This document shows, piece after piece, positions 25,842 through 35,219 of a DNA stretch of 64,000 nt; within the stretch, counting starts at the first letter, position 1; every line of letters starts with the position of its first letter. This DNA is from Chitinophagales bacterium. Its GTDB lineage: Bacteria > Bacteroidota > Bacteroidia > Chitinophagales > Chitinophagaceae. The stretch covers positions 1-64,000 of the forward strand of contig JACJXR010000006.1 in the NCBI GenBank assembly GCA_020636505.1, given 5' to 3'. The translations under genes were made by a program, and so were the position numbers. Below the pieces are notes generated by a model. That model worked only from the letters and a program-made list of their open reading frames with translations, was not told where the DNA came from and did not search any database.

Positions 25842-26294
25842 ATGAGTAAAAAAAATGCACTACTGTCTCTATTAATCTTCTTACTCCTAGCTTCAAGTAA
25901 CAAAATATTCGCCCAGCAATTCTATGTGCAATACGATTATGATGGTGCCGGTAATAGAATCCTAAGAACTATTCAGTATGGGGTATATAAACCAGGCAAA
26001 AATGTCGACACTTTAACAATTAGCGACCGCAATATTGTATTTGACACTCCTTTGCAATTAAAAGTATATCCAAATCCATTCAAAGAAACATTAGTTGTAG
26101 AAAATTTGAATTTACAGACAACTGAAACAAATAGCATAAAAGTGTTTGATTTGTCAGGTAAATTGATTGTTCAACACAATCATACTGAGCTAAGGCAGTA
26201 CGTGAAATTATCTGATGTTCCTCCTGGTACATATTATGTCAATTATTACAGTAACACACAGTTACTTAAAACATGGAAGCTAGTTAAACTTTAA
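25842..26294 (+). CDS. Small secreted protein with YD-like motif and T9SS sorting domain
   Basis: A 150-residue protein (ATG 25842 chosen because MSKKNALLSLL starts a normal signal peptide ending FAQQ). The mature part begins FYVQYDYDGAGNRILRTIQ, which resembles an RHS/YD repeat unit. It then becomes a T9SS type A sorting domain (LKVYPNPFKETLVVENL, ending GTYYVNYYSNTQLLKTWKLV). It lies 26 bp upstream of the giant RHS gene, which itself has no T9SS domain. It may be a truncated RHS derivative or a secretion partner. Confidence 0.65.
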   Translation: MSKKNALLSLLIFLLLASSNKIFAQQFYVQYDYDGAGNRILRTIQYGVYKPGKNVDTLTISDRNIVFDTPLQLKVYPNPFKETLVVENLNLQTTETNSIKVFDLSGKLIVQHNHTELRQYVKLSDVPPGTYYVNYYSNTQLLKTWKLVKL

Positions 26295-26320
26295 TCATAC
26301 ACCTATCAAACTGTTATTGG

Positions 26321-29300
26321 ATGAAAAAGTTATTTTCCCAAATAGTCGTATTAATTATTTGTATTAACATAACGAACTTGAGCAAAATAAATGCTCAATA
26401 TATCGCAGAAGAAATGCCTCACGAAACACAGGTTACTGCAGGAGGCGCATTTACTTACACACTACCAATTCGTATCCCTCCAGGAATTAACGAAATGGTC
26501 CCTAGTATTGCAATTACATATAATAGTCAAAGCGGTAATGACATACTTGGAATGGGTTGGGGTTTGACAGGATTATCATCAATAAGCAGAAATTCAAGAA
26601 ACCTATACTATGAAAGAGAAGTTGCACCACTAGATTTTACAAGCAATGATGGCTTATATCTTGATGGGCAAAAATTATATGAAATCTCCACAGGCGAATA
26701 TCTGACACATGTTAAGAACTTTGCCAAAATAAACTCTTACGGAACTTCAGGAAATGGACCACAATATTTTGTTGTTGAATACCCCAATGGTTTAGTATAC
26801 AAATATGGAGAAACATCAAACTCTAGAATGCTTGCATCGAATTCTACTACATCAGATGTCCTTACTTGGAACCTAAATGAGATATCAGATAAAAAAGGCA
26901 ACATTATTACGTTTACATATCACAATAATCAATCGACAGGAGACTATAGGATTAAAGATATATCATACGCTACCAATACCAATGTGAGTGGACATAATCC
27001 TGTAGTAATTGAATTTGGGTACACTTCAAGAAATGATAAGAATAAAGTTTGGGTAAATGGTTCATTTGTCCGTACAGATTATTTGCTTGATAACATCACT
27101 ATTAAACACCCTGATGCATCTACAGCTAATAAATACGAATTTTCATACTCCTATGATATGTTTGCCCACCTAACAAAAATTGAGGAGTTCAGGGAGGGGA
27201 ACCAATCATATGCACTACCGCCTATTGATATTAATTGGGGTACTTCCACTACAGGTGTAAGCAGCGCAGCGACTTTTAACACCCATACATCCAAATTCTA
27301 TACTGTAGGAGATTTTAATGGAGATGGTGCGTCAGATTATGTCATTACCCCGTTATATCAACAGCCATCAGGTAACACTTGGCAATTATACCTTAGTGAC
27401 AAGAATAACAATTTCGATTATACCTCAACAGGGCCGTTAAATGCGCCGACCGGTAATTATCAACCAGTAACATGGACTAGTTTGTATGATATTAGAAATA
27501 CACAAGACTTAGTTATGGATTATAATGGGGATGGATATGACGACCTTGTAACCTTTAATAAGGATGTTAATACGTTTTTCAGCCAATTTTCACTGGATTT
27601 ATATTTATCTAATGGTGCAACAAATCCTGGATTTGGGTTGGCATCAAATCTGTCAAATGGCAGCAGTAATAATACACTTTATTCACAATATGTATCTGTG
27701 CTACCTGGCGACTTTGATGGCGATAAAAAAACTGACATGTTGTTGTTTCTTCCTACTCCTTTTACTGGTAGTTCACCAATAACATACACTGTACTAATAA
27801 TTGGGGAAGAATATAATGGGTTTAATACAGTTGGCATTGTAGCCGGCAATCCTAAACAAATGTTTGCAGGTGACCTTAATGGCGATGGTAAAACTGAACT
27901 GTGGAGAGTAATAGATAATACGGCCACTCCTGCATTTGAAATATACGATATTGACATTTCGTATGACCCCAACACCAGAAAACCAAGTTTGGCAAATCAG
28001 CTTGGTAGCAACATGACCCAAATCTACTTTGACAATTCATTCCCGAACCAAAAAAGTACAGTCTATCCTGGTGATTTTAATGGTGATGGCAAAACAGATA
28101 TGTTGACATGGACCAGTGCCGCTGTAAACGGAAATGTCGGAGTATGGAGTCTAAAATATTCAACAGGCATAGGCTTTGATGGAGGTACTCCTCCATCGGT
28201 GTTGACTAATAATCTAAGTACAGGTGGTTCATTTTATCATGCATATTATGTGTCGGATTATAATGGAGATGGTTTAGATGATATTATTCAAGGCATTTCT
28301 ATTCCACCTAACCTAGGTGCACATTTAGATATTTTTTACTCTAAAGGAGATAATGAATTCGATTATGATACAGCATATGTAACATGGGCATATACTACTA
28401 GTACACAACAAGCAAATCATAAAATTGGTGATTATAATGGAGATGGACAATCTGAACTTCTATACGCCTCATCGGCGACTGGTTCAGTTACACCTACATT
28501 AATGCTATTTGACCCACAATACGATCATCATATGGTGACCTCAATCGAGCATGCGGGTAAAACATATGACATAGAATATACCCTAATTACACAAGACCAA
28601 GATTATGATATATCAGCCACATCAAGCTATCCAAAGATAACAAGAACATTGCCTATAAAAGTTGTGACGAGATTAAGTGACAACTTCACACTCGATAATA
28701 CTTACAAATACAAAGGGCTGATTCAAGATCGCCATCGAAGAACAATGTTAGGCTTCACCTATTTCGACTCCAAGAACATTGACGGTCAAAATATTCTTAG
28801 CGAAGAGTATGACTATTTTACGAATACGCTTCCCTATCTCAAAGTAAAAAGTATTCTAAATGATCCCAATCAACCACTTTCTTCAGGCAAATCAGGAATA
28901 GAAACAATTTATAGTGTAACTGAATATAATGGAGGGGCTAATGGTAATTCTATAATTGTTTCAACAGAAGAGCGCACATTAAATACTATAGAAGGTGTAC
29001 ATACATATAAAAGCATTACTCCGGGAAATACATCAGCCGGGTCTATATTCTATGACTTCGGTCAACCAGAGTCAATACAAACACAATACTCAGCTACTGA
29101 CATAGCAGCTGCAAATGTATTTACAGCAACATATACATATGATGCAAATGCACCTTTTGTAAGTAGGTCCAAACCTATCTCAGTAACCAAAACAGATATA
29201 ATAAATGGCGCAAGCTCTTATGTTAGGACGACAGAACATACGTATGATTCGCAAACAGGTTTTTTAACGTCTACTACTTATGACCCAAGTACTTCAAATG

Positions 29301-32300
29301 AACATACTAATACATTTACATATGATGTTTGGGGTCACATGCAATCAAAGACTGTATCAGCATCAGGCTTACCAACTATTACAACTATTACTAATGGATA
29401 CACAAACGACGGTAGGTATTTAGCTGCAACAACTAATGCACTTGGATACAAAATCTTATATAAATACGACGCTTCATTAGACAAGTCATGGGGTAACCTA
29501 ACTGATAAAATAGACGAAAAGGATTTTCAAACACTGTATGAATATGACAAGGTTAACAGGCTTGTAAAGACTACTTATAAGAACTCCGGTATTAGTTCTT
29601 CTGTACCTGATGTTATTGAAAATATAAGTTATGATTGGGCGTCTAACCATCCAACCGATGATCCTACGTGGGGTAACACACGTTTTTGTACTATTAACTC
29701 AACAAACAATGTCTTAGGCAATATTATTAGTTACTATGACCATTATAACAGATTGGTAAGAAATACAAGTCCATCTTTTGGTGGTTCAAATACAATATAC
29801 AAGGATACAAAGTATCTTGATAACGGACTTGTTGAATATACTACTTCACCTTATCCATCAAACAATGTCTCTCTTGCTCATAAAACTGAATATGAGTATG
29901 ATTATTGGAACAGGGAAACAAGAAGAGTGAATAGTGGCTCTACAATAGTTATTGAAACAACACACGATATAATAAACGGAACTACAGGGATATACTATGA
30001 AAAAACGGTTAATAATGTAACAAACAGTCAGGTTAAGAAGTATCAGTATAGTAATGGTTTGTTGTATCAAGTGGATGATAATGGCAATGATATATATTAC
30101 GACTACTACAGTAATGGATCTCTAAATACTATTGATGCAAATGCATTTGTTACAAATCATCAGTATGATAATTATGGAAGGCTTACATACCTTAAAGAAC
30201 CAAATAGTGCTGCGCAAGAATATGAATATGATGCGTATGGGAGAGTCACCAGTCATACTTTGACCAATGGTACAGAGTATGGATATACCTATGATAATCT
30301 AGGTCGAGTATTAACCAAGTCACAAGTTAACAGCTCTAATGTTTATACTTACGATTACGAAAATACTCTATCAATAGGTGCTACAGGTGAGCTGAAATGG
30401 AAAACTCTAAACAATGTAAGTACAATAAGCTACTACTATGACAATTTTGGAAGGTTGATAAATCTTCATGATAAGCTTGATTTAACTCATATATATAACA
30501 CATACTATACTTACGATGAATTTGATAGACTAGTAACCACAACTTACCCTACTGGAGATGTAATTAAGAACAATTACAATGGTTATGGCAACTTATTAAG
30601 TGTTGAGCTTATCAATACTAGCAATCCTGGATTTTCGGCTCAAAAGCTTTGGCAAGTTAATCAAAGAAACCATTTAGGACAATTGACTGAGGCGGAGTAT
30701 TACAACTCTTCAAATACTGCTATTTATAAAGCACATAGAACATATACAGATATAGGTCTGCCGTTTTACAGAAAAGTTGAGCACTTGAGCTCAACCAATA
30801 TGATTGTTAATAATCAATATGGCTTTAATACTGTAAATGGAAACCTTATTTCTCGTGCTGATAATATTACTGGCAACACTGAACAATTTACTTATGACAA
30901 TTTCGATAGGTTGACCAATGTTACTTACAATGTTGGTTCTAATCCTACTTTGCCTGATTTGAATATGAAGTATGGTGATGAAGGGAATATTCTCCAGAAA
31001 GATGATATTACCAATAATAATACACAAGACTGGAAATATGATGAATACGCTGTTCGGAAAATACCAGACCCTGATCAAAATACACCAGCTTGGGTAATTC
31101 CTCAAAATCAGCAAGATTTATTATATACTCCATTTAATAAAGTGCAAAGTATATCAGAAGCAAACGCAAACCTAGTATATTTCACTTATGGTCCTGAAGA
31201 CTCAAGAAAATCAGTAAATTATCAAGATATTAGTGCAGGAGGAGGAAGTACTACAAATGAGATAACTAAATATTATTCAAACAATTTTGAGCATATTGAT
31301 GCACATGTATCTGGAGACCAGAGAGACTTGTGTTATATATGGGCAGGAGATGAACTAATTGGAATTATTGAACATCAATTACCATCTGGCTCTAGTCTAA
31401 CTGGCAATATATATTATATGCATACTGACTATTTGGGAAGTATAACACATATTCTGGACAATACAGGTACAGGTGGAAGTACTACAAACGGAATGATTGA
31501 GCAAAGAAGTTTTGATGCATGGGGGCGCCCTCGAGATCCTAATACATACACTCCTATAGTCAGTACTACACCACCTGGATGGATGTTTGATAGAGGTTAC
31601 ACTGGACATGAGCATATTTGGTTAAATACTGCTACAGCACAATATGACAATAACATAATAAACATGAATGGCAGATTATATGATCCTGTTATTGGCCGTA
31701 TGTTTAGCCCAGATCCTGTATTGGCAAACAATACCAACTCACAAGATTTTAATAGATACGCTTATGCAAAAAATAACCCACTGAAGTATACGGATCCAGA
31801 TGGGAACGTTGCAGGAGCTATCTTGGTAGGATATATTGCTGTTGCAGGAATATTAAATGTAGGTGTAAATGCGGGTAGGATTAATAGCCTTGGAGGTGCA
31901 GTTAAGTATTTTGGTATCGGTGCAGGCTCAGCATTGGTAAGCTATGGTGTTGGTAGTGCATTCGGTTTGATAGCTGCAAATGCTTCGCTTAGCTACATAG
32001 GTACAGAAGTAGCCCGAGCTACAGTACATGGTGGGCTTGGTATTGCAAGAGCATCAATAGATGGAAGTGATTTAACAACAGGTTTTATCTTTGGTTTTGT
32101 AGGATCTGGCACAAGTTCTGTTTATGGATATATTGGAGGAGAATTTTCTAAAAAGGCTGTTGGTTCCATATTGTTCTCTACAGTATCAGGAGGCTTCACA
32201 TCTATGGCAATGGGAAGTAATTTTTGGACAGGAGCATTTTACAGCAGTATACCTACAGTTTTCAACCATGTTATGCATACTTATGATACAGAAGATGGTG

Positions 32301-32737
32301 ATGATAAGAAGAAAAATGAACCAGATGATGATGAAAGTAGTATTATAGAACTTTCAGTAGTTGCATTTAATGCTCATTATCAAGATGGAAGCGGTACTGC
32401 TGTGACTGTATATGCTAGTGAGGTTGATTTATCACATATATTTATTGAAGATTTTGATTACGTAGATCAAATAAAATCATTTCAAACACTATTCTCTAGT
32501 AAGCACGGAAGAATATTTGGTCGGATAGACTTGAAGTATTTAGGTGGGAATCGAGTCAAAATTCAATCAGATAATTATGGATTTGAAATGCATGATTGGA
32601 ATAAAGAATTTTTAAGGAATATCATTACGATTTTTGCAACTCCTGGTCCTGGTAAATCTTTCGCTATTAATTTTTATGGGGAAGGACATATTAGTACTAA
32701 CAAGAGATTAGTACCTTCAATTGTTAACTCAAAATAA
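26321..32737 (+). CDS. RHS-repeat polymorphic toxin (SpvB/FG-GAP/RHS core) with variable C-terminal domain
   Basis: A 2138-residue secreted protein. It has a signal peptide (1-25), an SpvB-like N-terminal domain (PHETQVTAGGAFTYTLPI, SIAITYNSQSGN), then at least seven FG-GAP/VCBS calcium-type loops (GDFNGDG, MDYNGDGYDD, GDLNGDGKTE and so on, ~330-740). A long YD/RHS repeat array follows (~1000-1650), then the conserved RHS core (GRLYDPVIGRMFSPDP, KNNPLKYTDPDGN, ~1785-1830). Next come a glycine-rich hydrophobic stretch (~1830-1960) and an acidic linker, then a unique ~140-residue C-terminus. Its segment SDNYGFEMHDW and closing GPGKSFAINFYG weakly recall the colicin M active-site region, with one catalytic Asp replaced. 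The architecture is that of contact or secreted toxins released from an RHS cocoon. The downstream lipoprotein is the immunity candidate. Confidence 0.85.
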   Translation: MKKLFSQIVVLIICINITNLSKINAQYIAEEMPHETQVTAGGAFTYTLPIRIPPGINEMVPSIAITYNSQSGNDILGMGWGLTGLSSISRNSRNLYYEREVAPLDFTSNDGLYLDGQKLYEISTGEYLTHVKNFAKINSYGTSGNGPQYFVVEYPNGLVYKYGETSNSRMLASNSTTSDVLTWNLNEISDKKGNIITFTYHNNQSTGDYRIKDISYATNTNVSGHNPVVIEFGYTSRNDKNKVWVNGSFVRTDYLLDNITIKHPDASTANKYEFSYSYDMFAHLTKIEEFREGNQSYALPPIDINWGTSTTGVSSAATFNTHTSKFYTVGDFNGDGASDYVITPLYQQPSGNTWQLYLSDKNNNFDYTSTGPLNAPTGNYQPVTWTSLYDIRNTQDLVMDYNGDGYDDLVTFNKDVNTFFSQFSLDLYLSNGATNPGFGLASNLSNGSSNNTLYSQYVSVLPGDFDGDKKTDMLLFLPTPFTGSSPITYTVLIIGEEYNGFNTVGIVAGNPKQMFAGDLNGDGKTELWRVIDNTATPAFEIYDIDISYDPNTRKPSLANQLGSNMTQIYFDNSFPNQKSTVYPGDFNGDGKTDMLTWTSAAVNGNVGVWSLKYSTGIGFDGGTPPSVLTNNLSTGGSFYHAYYVSDYNGDGLDDIIQGISIPPNLGAHLDIFYSKGDNEFDYDTAYVTWAYTTSTQQANHKIGDYNGDGQSELLYASSATGSVTPTLMLFDPQYDHHMVTSIEHAGKTYDIEYTLITQDQDYDISATSSYPKITRTLPIKVVTRLSDNFTLDNTYKYKGLIQDRHRRTMLGFTYFDSKNIDGQNILSEEYDYFTNTLPYLKVKSILNDPNQPLSSGKSGIETIYSVTEYNGGANGNSIIVSTEERTLNTIEGVHTYKSITPGNTSAGSIFYDFGQPESIQTQYSATDIAAANVFTATYTYDANAPFVSRSKPISVTKTDIINGASSYVRTTEHTYDSQTGFLTSTTYDPSTSNEHTNTFTYDVWGHMQSKTVSASGLPTITTITNGYTNDGRYLAATTNALGYKILYKYDASLDKSWGNLTDKIDEKDFQTLYEYDKVNRLVKTTYKNSGISSSVPDVIENISYDWASNHPTDDPTWGNTRFCTINSTNNVLGNIISYYDHYNRLVRNTSPSFGGSNTIYKDTKYLDNGLVEYTTSPYPSNNVSLAHKTEYEYDYWNRETRRVNSGSTIVIETTHDIINGTTGIYYEKTVNNVTNSQVKKYQYSNGLLYQVDDNGNDIYYDYYSNGSLNTIDANAFVTNHQYDNYGRLTYLKEPNSAAQEYEYDAYGRVTSHTLTNGTEYGYTYDNLGRVLTKSQVNSSNVYTYDYENTLSIGATGELKWKTLNNVSTISYYYDNFGRLINLHDKLDLTHIYNTYYTYDEFDRLVTTTYPTGDVIKNNYNGYGNLLSVELINTSNPGFSAQKLWQVNQRNHLGQLTEAEYYNSSNTAIYKAHRTYTDIGLPFYRKVEHLSSTNMIVNNQYGFNTVNGNLISRADNITGNTEQFTYDNFDRLTNVTYNVGSNPTLPDLNMKYGDEGNILQKDDITNNNTQDWKYDEYAVRKIPDPDQNTPAWVIPQNQQDLLYTPFNKVQSISEANANLVYFTYGPEDSRKSVNYQDISAGGGSTTNEITKYYSNNFEHIDAHVSGDQRDLCYIWAGDELIGIIEHQLPSGSSLTGNIYYMHTDYLGSITHILDNTGTGGSTTNGMIEQRSFDAWGRPRDPNTYTPIVSTTPPGWMFDRGYTGHEHIWLNTATAQYDNNIINMNGRLYDPVIGRMFSPDPVLANNTNSQDFNRYAYAKNNPLKYTDPDGNVAGAILVGYIAVAGILNVGVNAGRINSLGGAVKYFGIGAGSALVSYGVGSAFGLIAANASLSYIGTEVARATVHGGLGIARASIDGSDLTTGFIFGFVGSGTSSVYGYIGGEFSKKAVGSILFSTVSGGFTSMAMGSNFWTGAFYSSIPTVFNHVMHTYDTEDGDDKKKNEPDDDESSIIELSVVAFNAHYQDGSGTAVTVYASEVDLSHIFIEDFDYVDQIKSFQTLFSSKHGRIFGRIDLKYLGGNRVKIQSDNYGFEMHDWNKEFLRNIITIFATPGPGKSFAINFYGEGHISTNKRLVPSIVNSK

Positions 32738-32746
32738 TAATCATAT

Positions 32747-33229
32747 ATGCGAAGGTTTTCAATTTTGCTATTATGTGTTATGGTTTCATGTTCTGACAAA
32801 ATAGAAGAACTGCCAGGGAAATATACTTACATTCATGAAGGTGAAGACCTAAAGTTTATACAACATGAATATGATTGGGAAAAATCAATCTATGGTAAAG
32901 TTCAAAATGTAGCTTACAATGACAAATTCATAGTTGTAGAGGAGCGGCCATTATATGATAATTATAGAAGTGCTGTGGTTAGTAATTTGCATGAATTTGA
33001 TAAGAGATGGGATGAGGTAGTAATCGAACCTGATGAGTTAAAAAAACGCGAAATAGTTGCCGATAGTTTACTCAAAAATCATACAAAATTTGTTAAGATA
33101 TTAAGTACTAACATCAATTATTGGATAATTGATGTTAGTAAAGATTCGCTTCTAGGGCCCTATAGTTATGAAGAGTATATATCTAAACGCAGATTATTGG
33201 AAATTCCTAATTCTGTTTATTTTGAATAA
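32747..33229 (+). CDS. Lipoprotein, candidate immunity protein
   Basis: A 160-residue lipoprotein (MRRFSILLLCVMVSCS, lipobox VMVSC). The mature domain is about 140 residues and includes YGKVQNVAYNDKFIVVEERP; the C-terminus reads LLGPYSYEEYISKRRLLEIP. It starts 9 bp after the RHS toxin stop. Position and envelope localisation suggest immunity against a toxin acting outside the cytoplasm, but this is inference. The following T9SS gene overlaps its last 8 bp. Confidence 0.6.
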   Translation: MRRFSILLLCVMVSCSDKIEELPGKYTYIHEGEDLKFIQHEYDWEKSIYGKVQNVAYNDKFIVVEERPLYDNYRSAVVSNLHEFDKRWDEVVIEPDELKKREIVADSLLKNHTKFVKILSTNINYWIIDVSKDSLLGPYSYEEYISKRRLLEIPNSVYFE

Positions 33230-34301
33230 ATACCATTTCAGCATATTATTTATTTTTCTTTTCAACCAATCACAAATTTGTGCCCAGAAATTTTATGTCA
33301 ATACGGTTTCTACTACAGGCATAGTTAATAAAACATACAACTTAAATGCTGATAGTTGTGATATAATAAGTGATAGCACAAATTTACCCATATTTACCTG
33401 CACTGGTTCTGGTCAATTCTATACAGATATGGCTGTTGACGATACAAACCTGTGGTATGTAACTTCACAAGGAAAACTGTATTCCCGAAAAATAAATGAC
33501 ACTACAAGTTGTAAATATGTAGGCGCATTTGAAAATGGACTAGTCACAGTCACTGCATTAATTTCAGATACTATTGGTAATATCTATGCAGGTGGTCGTA
33601 TTGGTGATACTAATATTATCTTCAGATATCACAACAATACATTTTCTAGAGTTGGTAATTTACCGCAATGGGCTACACCTTTAGGAGATCTATTTTTTTA
33701 TCAGAATAGGTTATTCCTCACTTGTAATAATGGAACAACAGGTAATAACTTCATTCTTGAGGTAGATAGCATCACTAAACAAAGTTGCTTTTTTATGCCG
33801 TTGAGCAAGTTCAATGCTTTCGGAGCATTTACTATCAGACCCAAAGAAGGCAAAGAAGAAGTTTTTCTTTTGGGTACTCAAGACGGTACATTGACACCTT
33901 CCTATTTAGTAGAAATTGATATGATTGGCAAGACAATTAAAGACACACTTTGCACATACCCTTTTACTACTTCTGGAGCATCTTCCTATTACCCTGCCAT
34001 TTGGGATTCCAGCACATGTCCTCCAGTATCGGTTACCAATAAATCTTCATATAAACATGAACTAGTATCAGTCTTGAGCCCATGCAAAGATATTATTCGT
34101 ATCATTTCTACTATTGATAATGCCTCTATAGAATATCTCAGACTTTATGATACATTCGGCCGAAAATTGAAAAGCTACAATAATTCAGACTTTCCGAACA
34201 ATTTAAGTATTTCTGACATTCCGGATGGGATATACATCCTGTACATTAGGTCAATTGATGGATTGAATGAAAGCTACAAAGTCGTAAAGGCAAATTATTA
34301 G
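33222..34301 (+). CDS. Secreted protein with T9SS sorting domain
   Basis: A 359-residue protein. I chose the TTG at 33222, because translation from there gives an ideal signal peptide (NKYHFSILFIFLF... ending ICAQ), whereas the longer upstream ORF has no sense as an export signal. The middle ~230 residues form a beta-propeller-like region with repeated short motifs (DTNLWYVTSQGKLYS, DTIGNIYAGGRIGD). The last ~75 residues are T9SS type A-like (LRLYDTFGRKLKSY, DIPDGIYILYIRS). The start overlaps the immunity candidate by 8 bp, so it belongs to the RHS operon. Confidence 0.65.
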   Translation: MNKYHFSILFIFLFNQSQICAQKFYVNTVSTTGIVNKTYNLNADSCDIISDSTNLPIFTCTGSGQFYTDMAVDDTNLWYVTSQGKLYSRKINDTTSCKYVGAFENGLVTVTALISDTIGNIYAGGRIGDTNIIFRYHNNTFSRVGNLPQWATPLGDLFFYQNRLFLTCNNGTTGNNFILEVDSITKQSCFFMPLSKFNAFGAFTIRPKEGKEEVFLLGTQDGTLTPSYLVEIDMIGKTIKDTLCTYPFTTSGASSYYPAIWDSSTCPPVSVTNKSSYKHELVSVLSPCKDIIRIISTIDNASIEYLRLYDTFGRKLKSYNNSDFPNNLSISDIPDGIYILYIRSIDGLNESYKVVKANY

Positions 34302-34374
34302 TCATCAATATTTAAAATTATCGCGAGCCGAAAAAGCGAAGGAAGAATTTTCTATTCTGACTAGGCATGCGAGT

Positions 34375-34495
34375 GCTCTTAGCTTGGGTGGACAGAAATA
34401 CATGTAATGTAATGTCCACACAGTAAGTGAAATGTGTGTAGCATATGTATATATGGGAAGCTAGAGTCAACACATGAGCGCACGAAGCTAAGAGC
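34375..34495. ncRNA. Predicted three-way-junction structured element A
   Basis: GCTCTTAGCTT (34375-34385) pairs perfectly with AAGCTAAGAGC (34485-34495). This enclosing stem contains hairpin 1, GTGGACA (34388-34394) with TGTCCAC (34413-34419). It also contains hairpin 2, ATGTGT (34432-34437) with ACACAT (34470-34475), extended by TAGC/GCTA inside. Nested perfect stems in a noncoding gap point to a structured RNA. The strand is undetermined. The short ORFs here have no coding character. Confidence 0.5.
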
Positions 34496-34593
34496 CGCGA
34501 GGCGAGCACAAACAATAAGTAGCGATGGATTTAAACAGACTGAAAGGTGTTTAAAGACAGAGAAGCTACGAATGAGGAAATACTTTCAAAGAG

Positions 34594-34681
34594 CAATTAC
34601 TATTACAAACTACGACCTGACCTTTGGGAACGGCATCTCAAGGTTTAGTATAAATCTTGAGATGGTTTGGGATTGTAATTG
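34594..34681. ncRNA. Predicted long hairpin element B
   Basis: Three coaxial stems: CAATTAC (34594-34600) with GTAATTG (34675-34681), CAAAC (34606-34610) with GTTTG (34665-34669), and CATCTCAAG (34634-34642) with CTTGAGATG (34656-34664). It lies 99 bp beyond element A in the same 610-bp gene-free gap (34302-34910), just past the 3' end of the ubiquitin-like/deaminase operon. In the rest of the gap I see only AT-rich sequence. Confidence 0.5.
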
Positions 34682-34910
34682 CATGGAAGTATGTACGAAT
34701 ACCTTTTAACCTGTGGTATGGGAGTTGTCATACTGAGGGCTTGTATATGTAGTTTAATCCAGATACTGAAATATAAAATTATATAGATTCATCAGAAAAC
34801 ATTAGTTAATAACAACCGCTAATGGAAGTATTGAAAGAACTAAATACTAAAATTTAACAGCATGAAACGCATGCACAAATTGGTTCTTTGCAAAGGATAA
34901 CACATAGAAT

Positions 34911-35186
34911 TTAAGATTTACTTGTAGATGTAACATTAAAAATCATTCCTGATTTAACTGGTACCGAATCACCAACTACCATAGTGCCACGTGGCCTTTC
35001 TGACACCCCTCCTTCGTAAACAACGGTATAAACAGTCACAAAACTCTTTTCGAAAAAGCCATAACCCAACTCAACTAATTGTTCAAATTTGATTTCAGTG
35101 TTTCGCCAAGGTTTACGCCTACCATTAACAATTATTTCTAACTCCTGCAATTGTCCAATATCATTAATAGATTCATCCTGACCCAT
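34911..35186 (-). CDS. Single-domain ubiquitin-like (multiubiquitin-family) protein
   Basis: A 91-residue beta-grasp protein homologous to the second ubiquitin-like repeat of the 163-residue protein that opens the operon. Both read (I/L)VNGR(R/K)K.W at the start, then a YTV(V/T)Y strand, RGTM/KGTM, and an identical-type C-terminus: NVTSTSKS here, NVTATDKS there. The C-terminus lacks the Gly-Gly of classical ubiquitin. It is the last gene of the operon, 33 bp behind the deaminase. It could be a dedicated second modifier or a fixed adaptor. The stand-alone single-domain form next to a tandem form is unusual. Confidence 0.72.
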   Translation of the reverse strand: MGQDESINDIGQLQELEIIVNGRRKPWRNTEIKFEQLVELGYGFFEKSFVTVYTVVYEGGVSERPRGTMVVGDSVPVKSGMIFNVTSTSKS

Positions 35187-35219
35187 TTCAATAATTTTAT
35201 TGTTTATTAAATTAAAATA

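Noticed and set aside
34375..34495. Retron msr-msd RNA
   Set aside because: No reverse transcriptase gene is present anywhere in the window.
34434..34709. 91-residue plus-strand ORF between the RHS and Ubl operons
   Set aside because: It runs through both arms of strong nested stems and has no recognisable domain or coding pattern.
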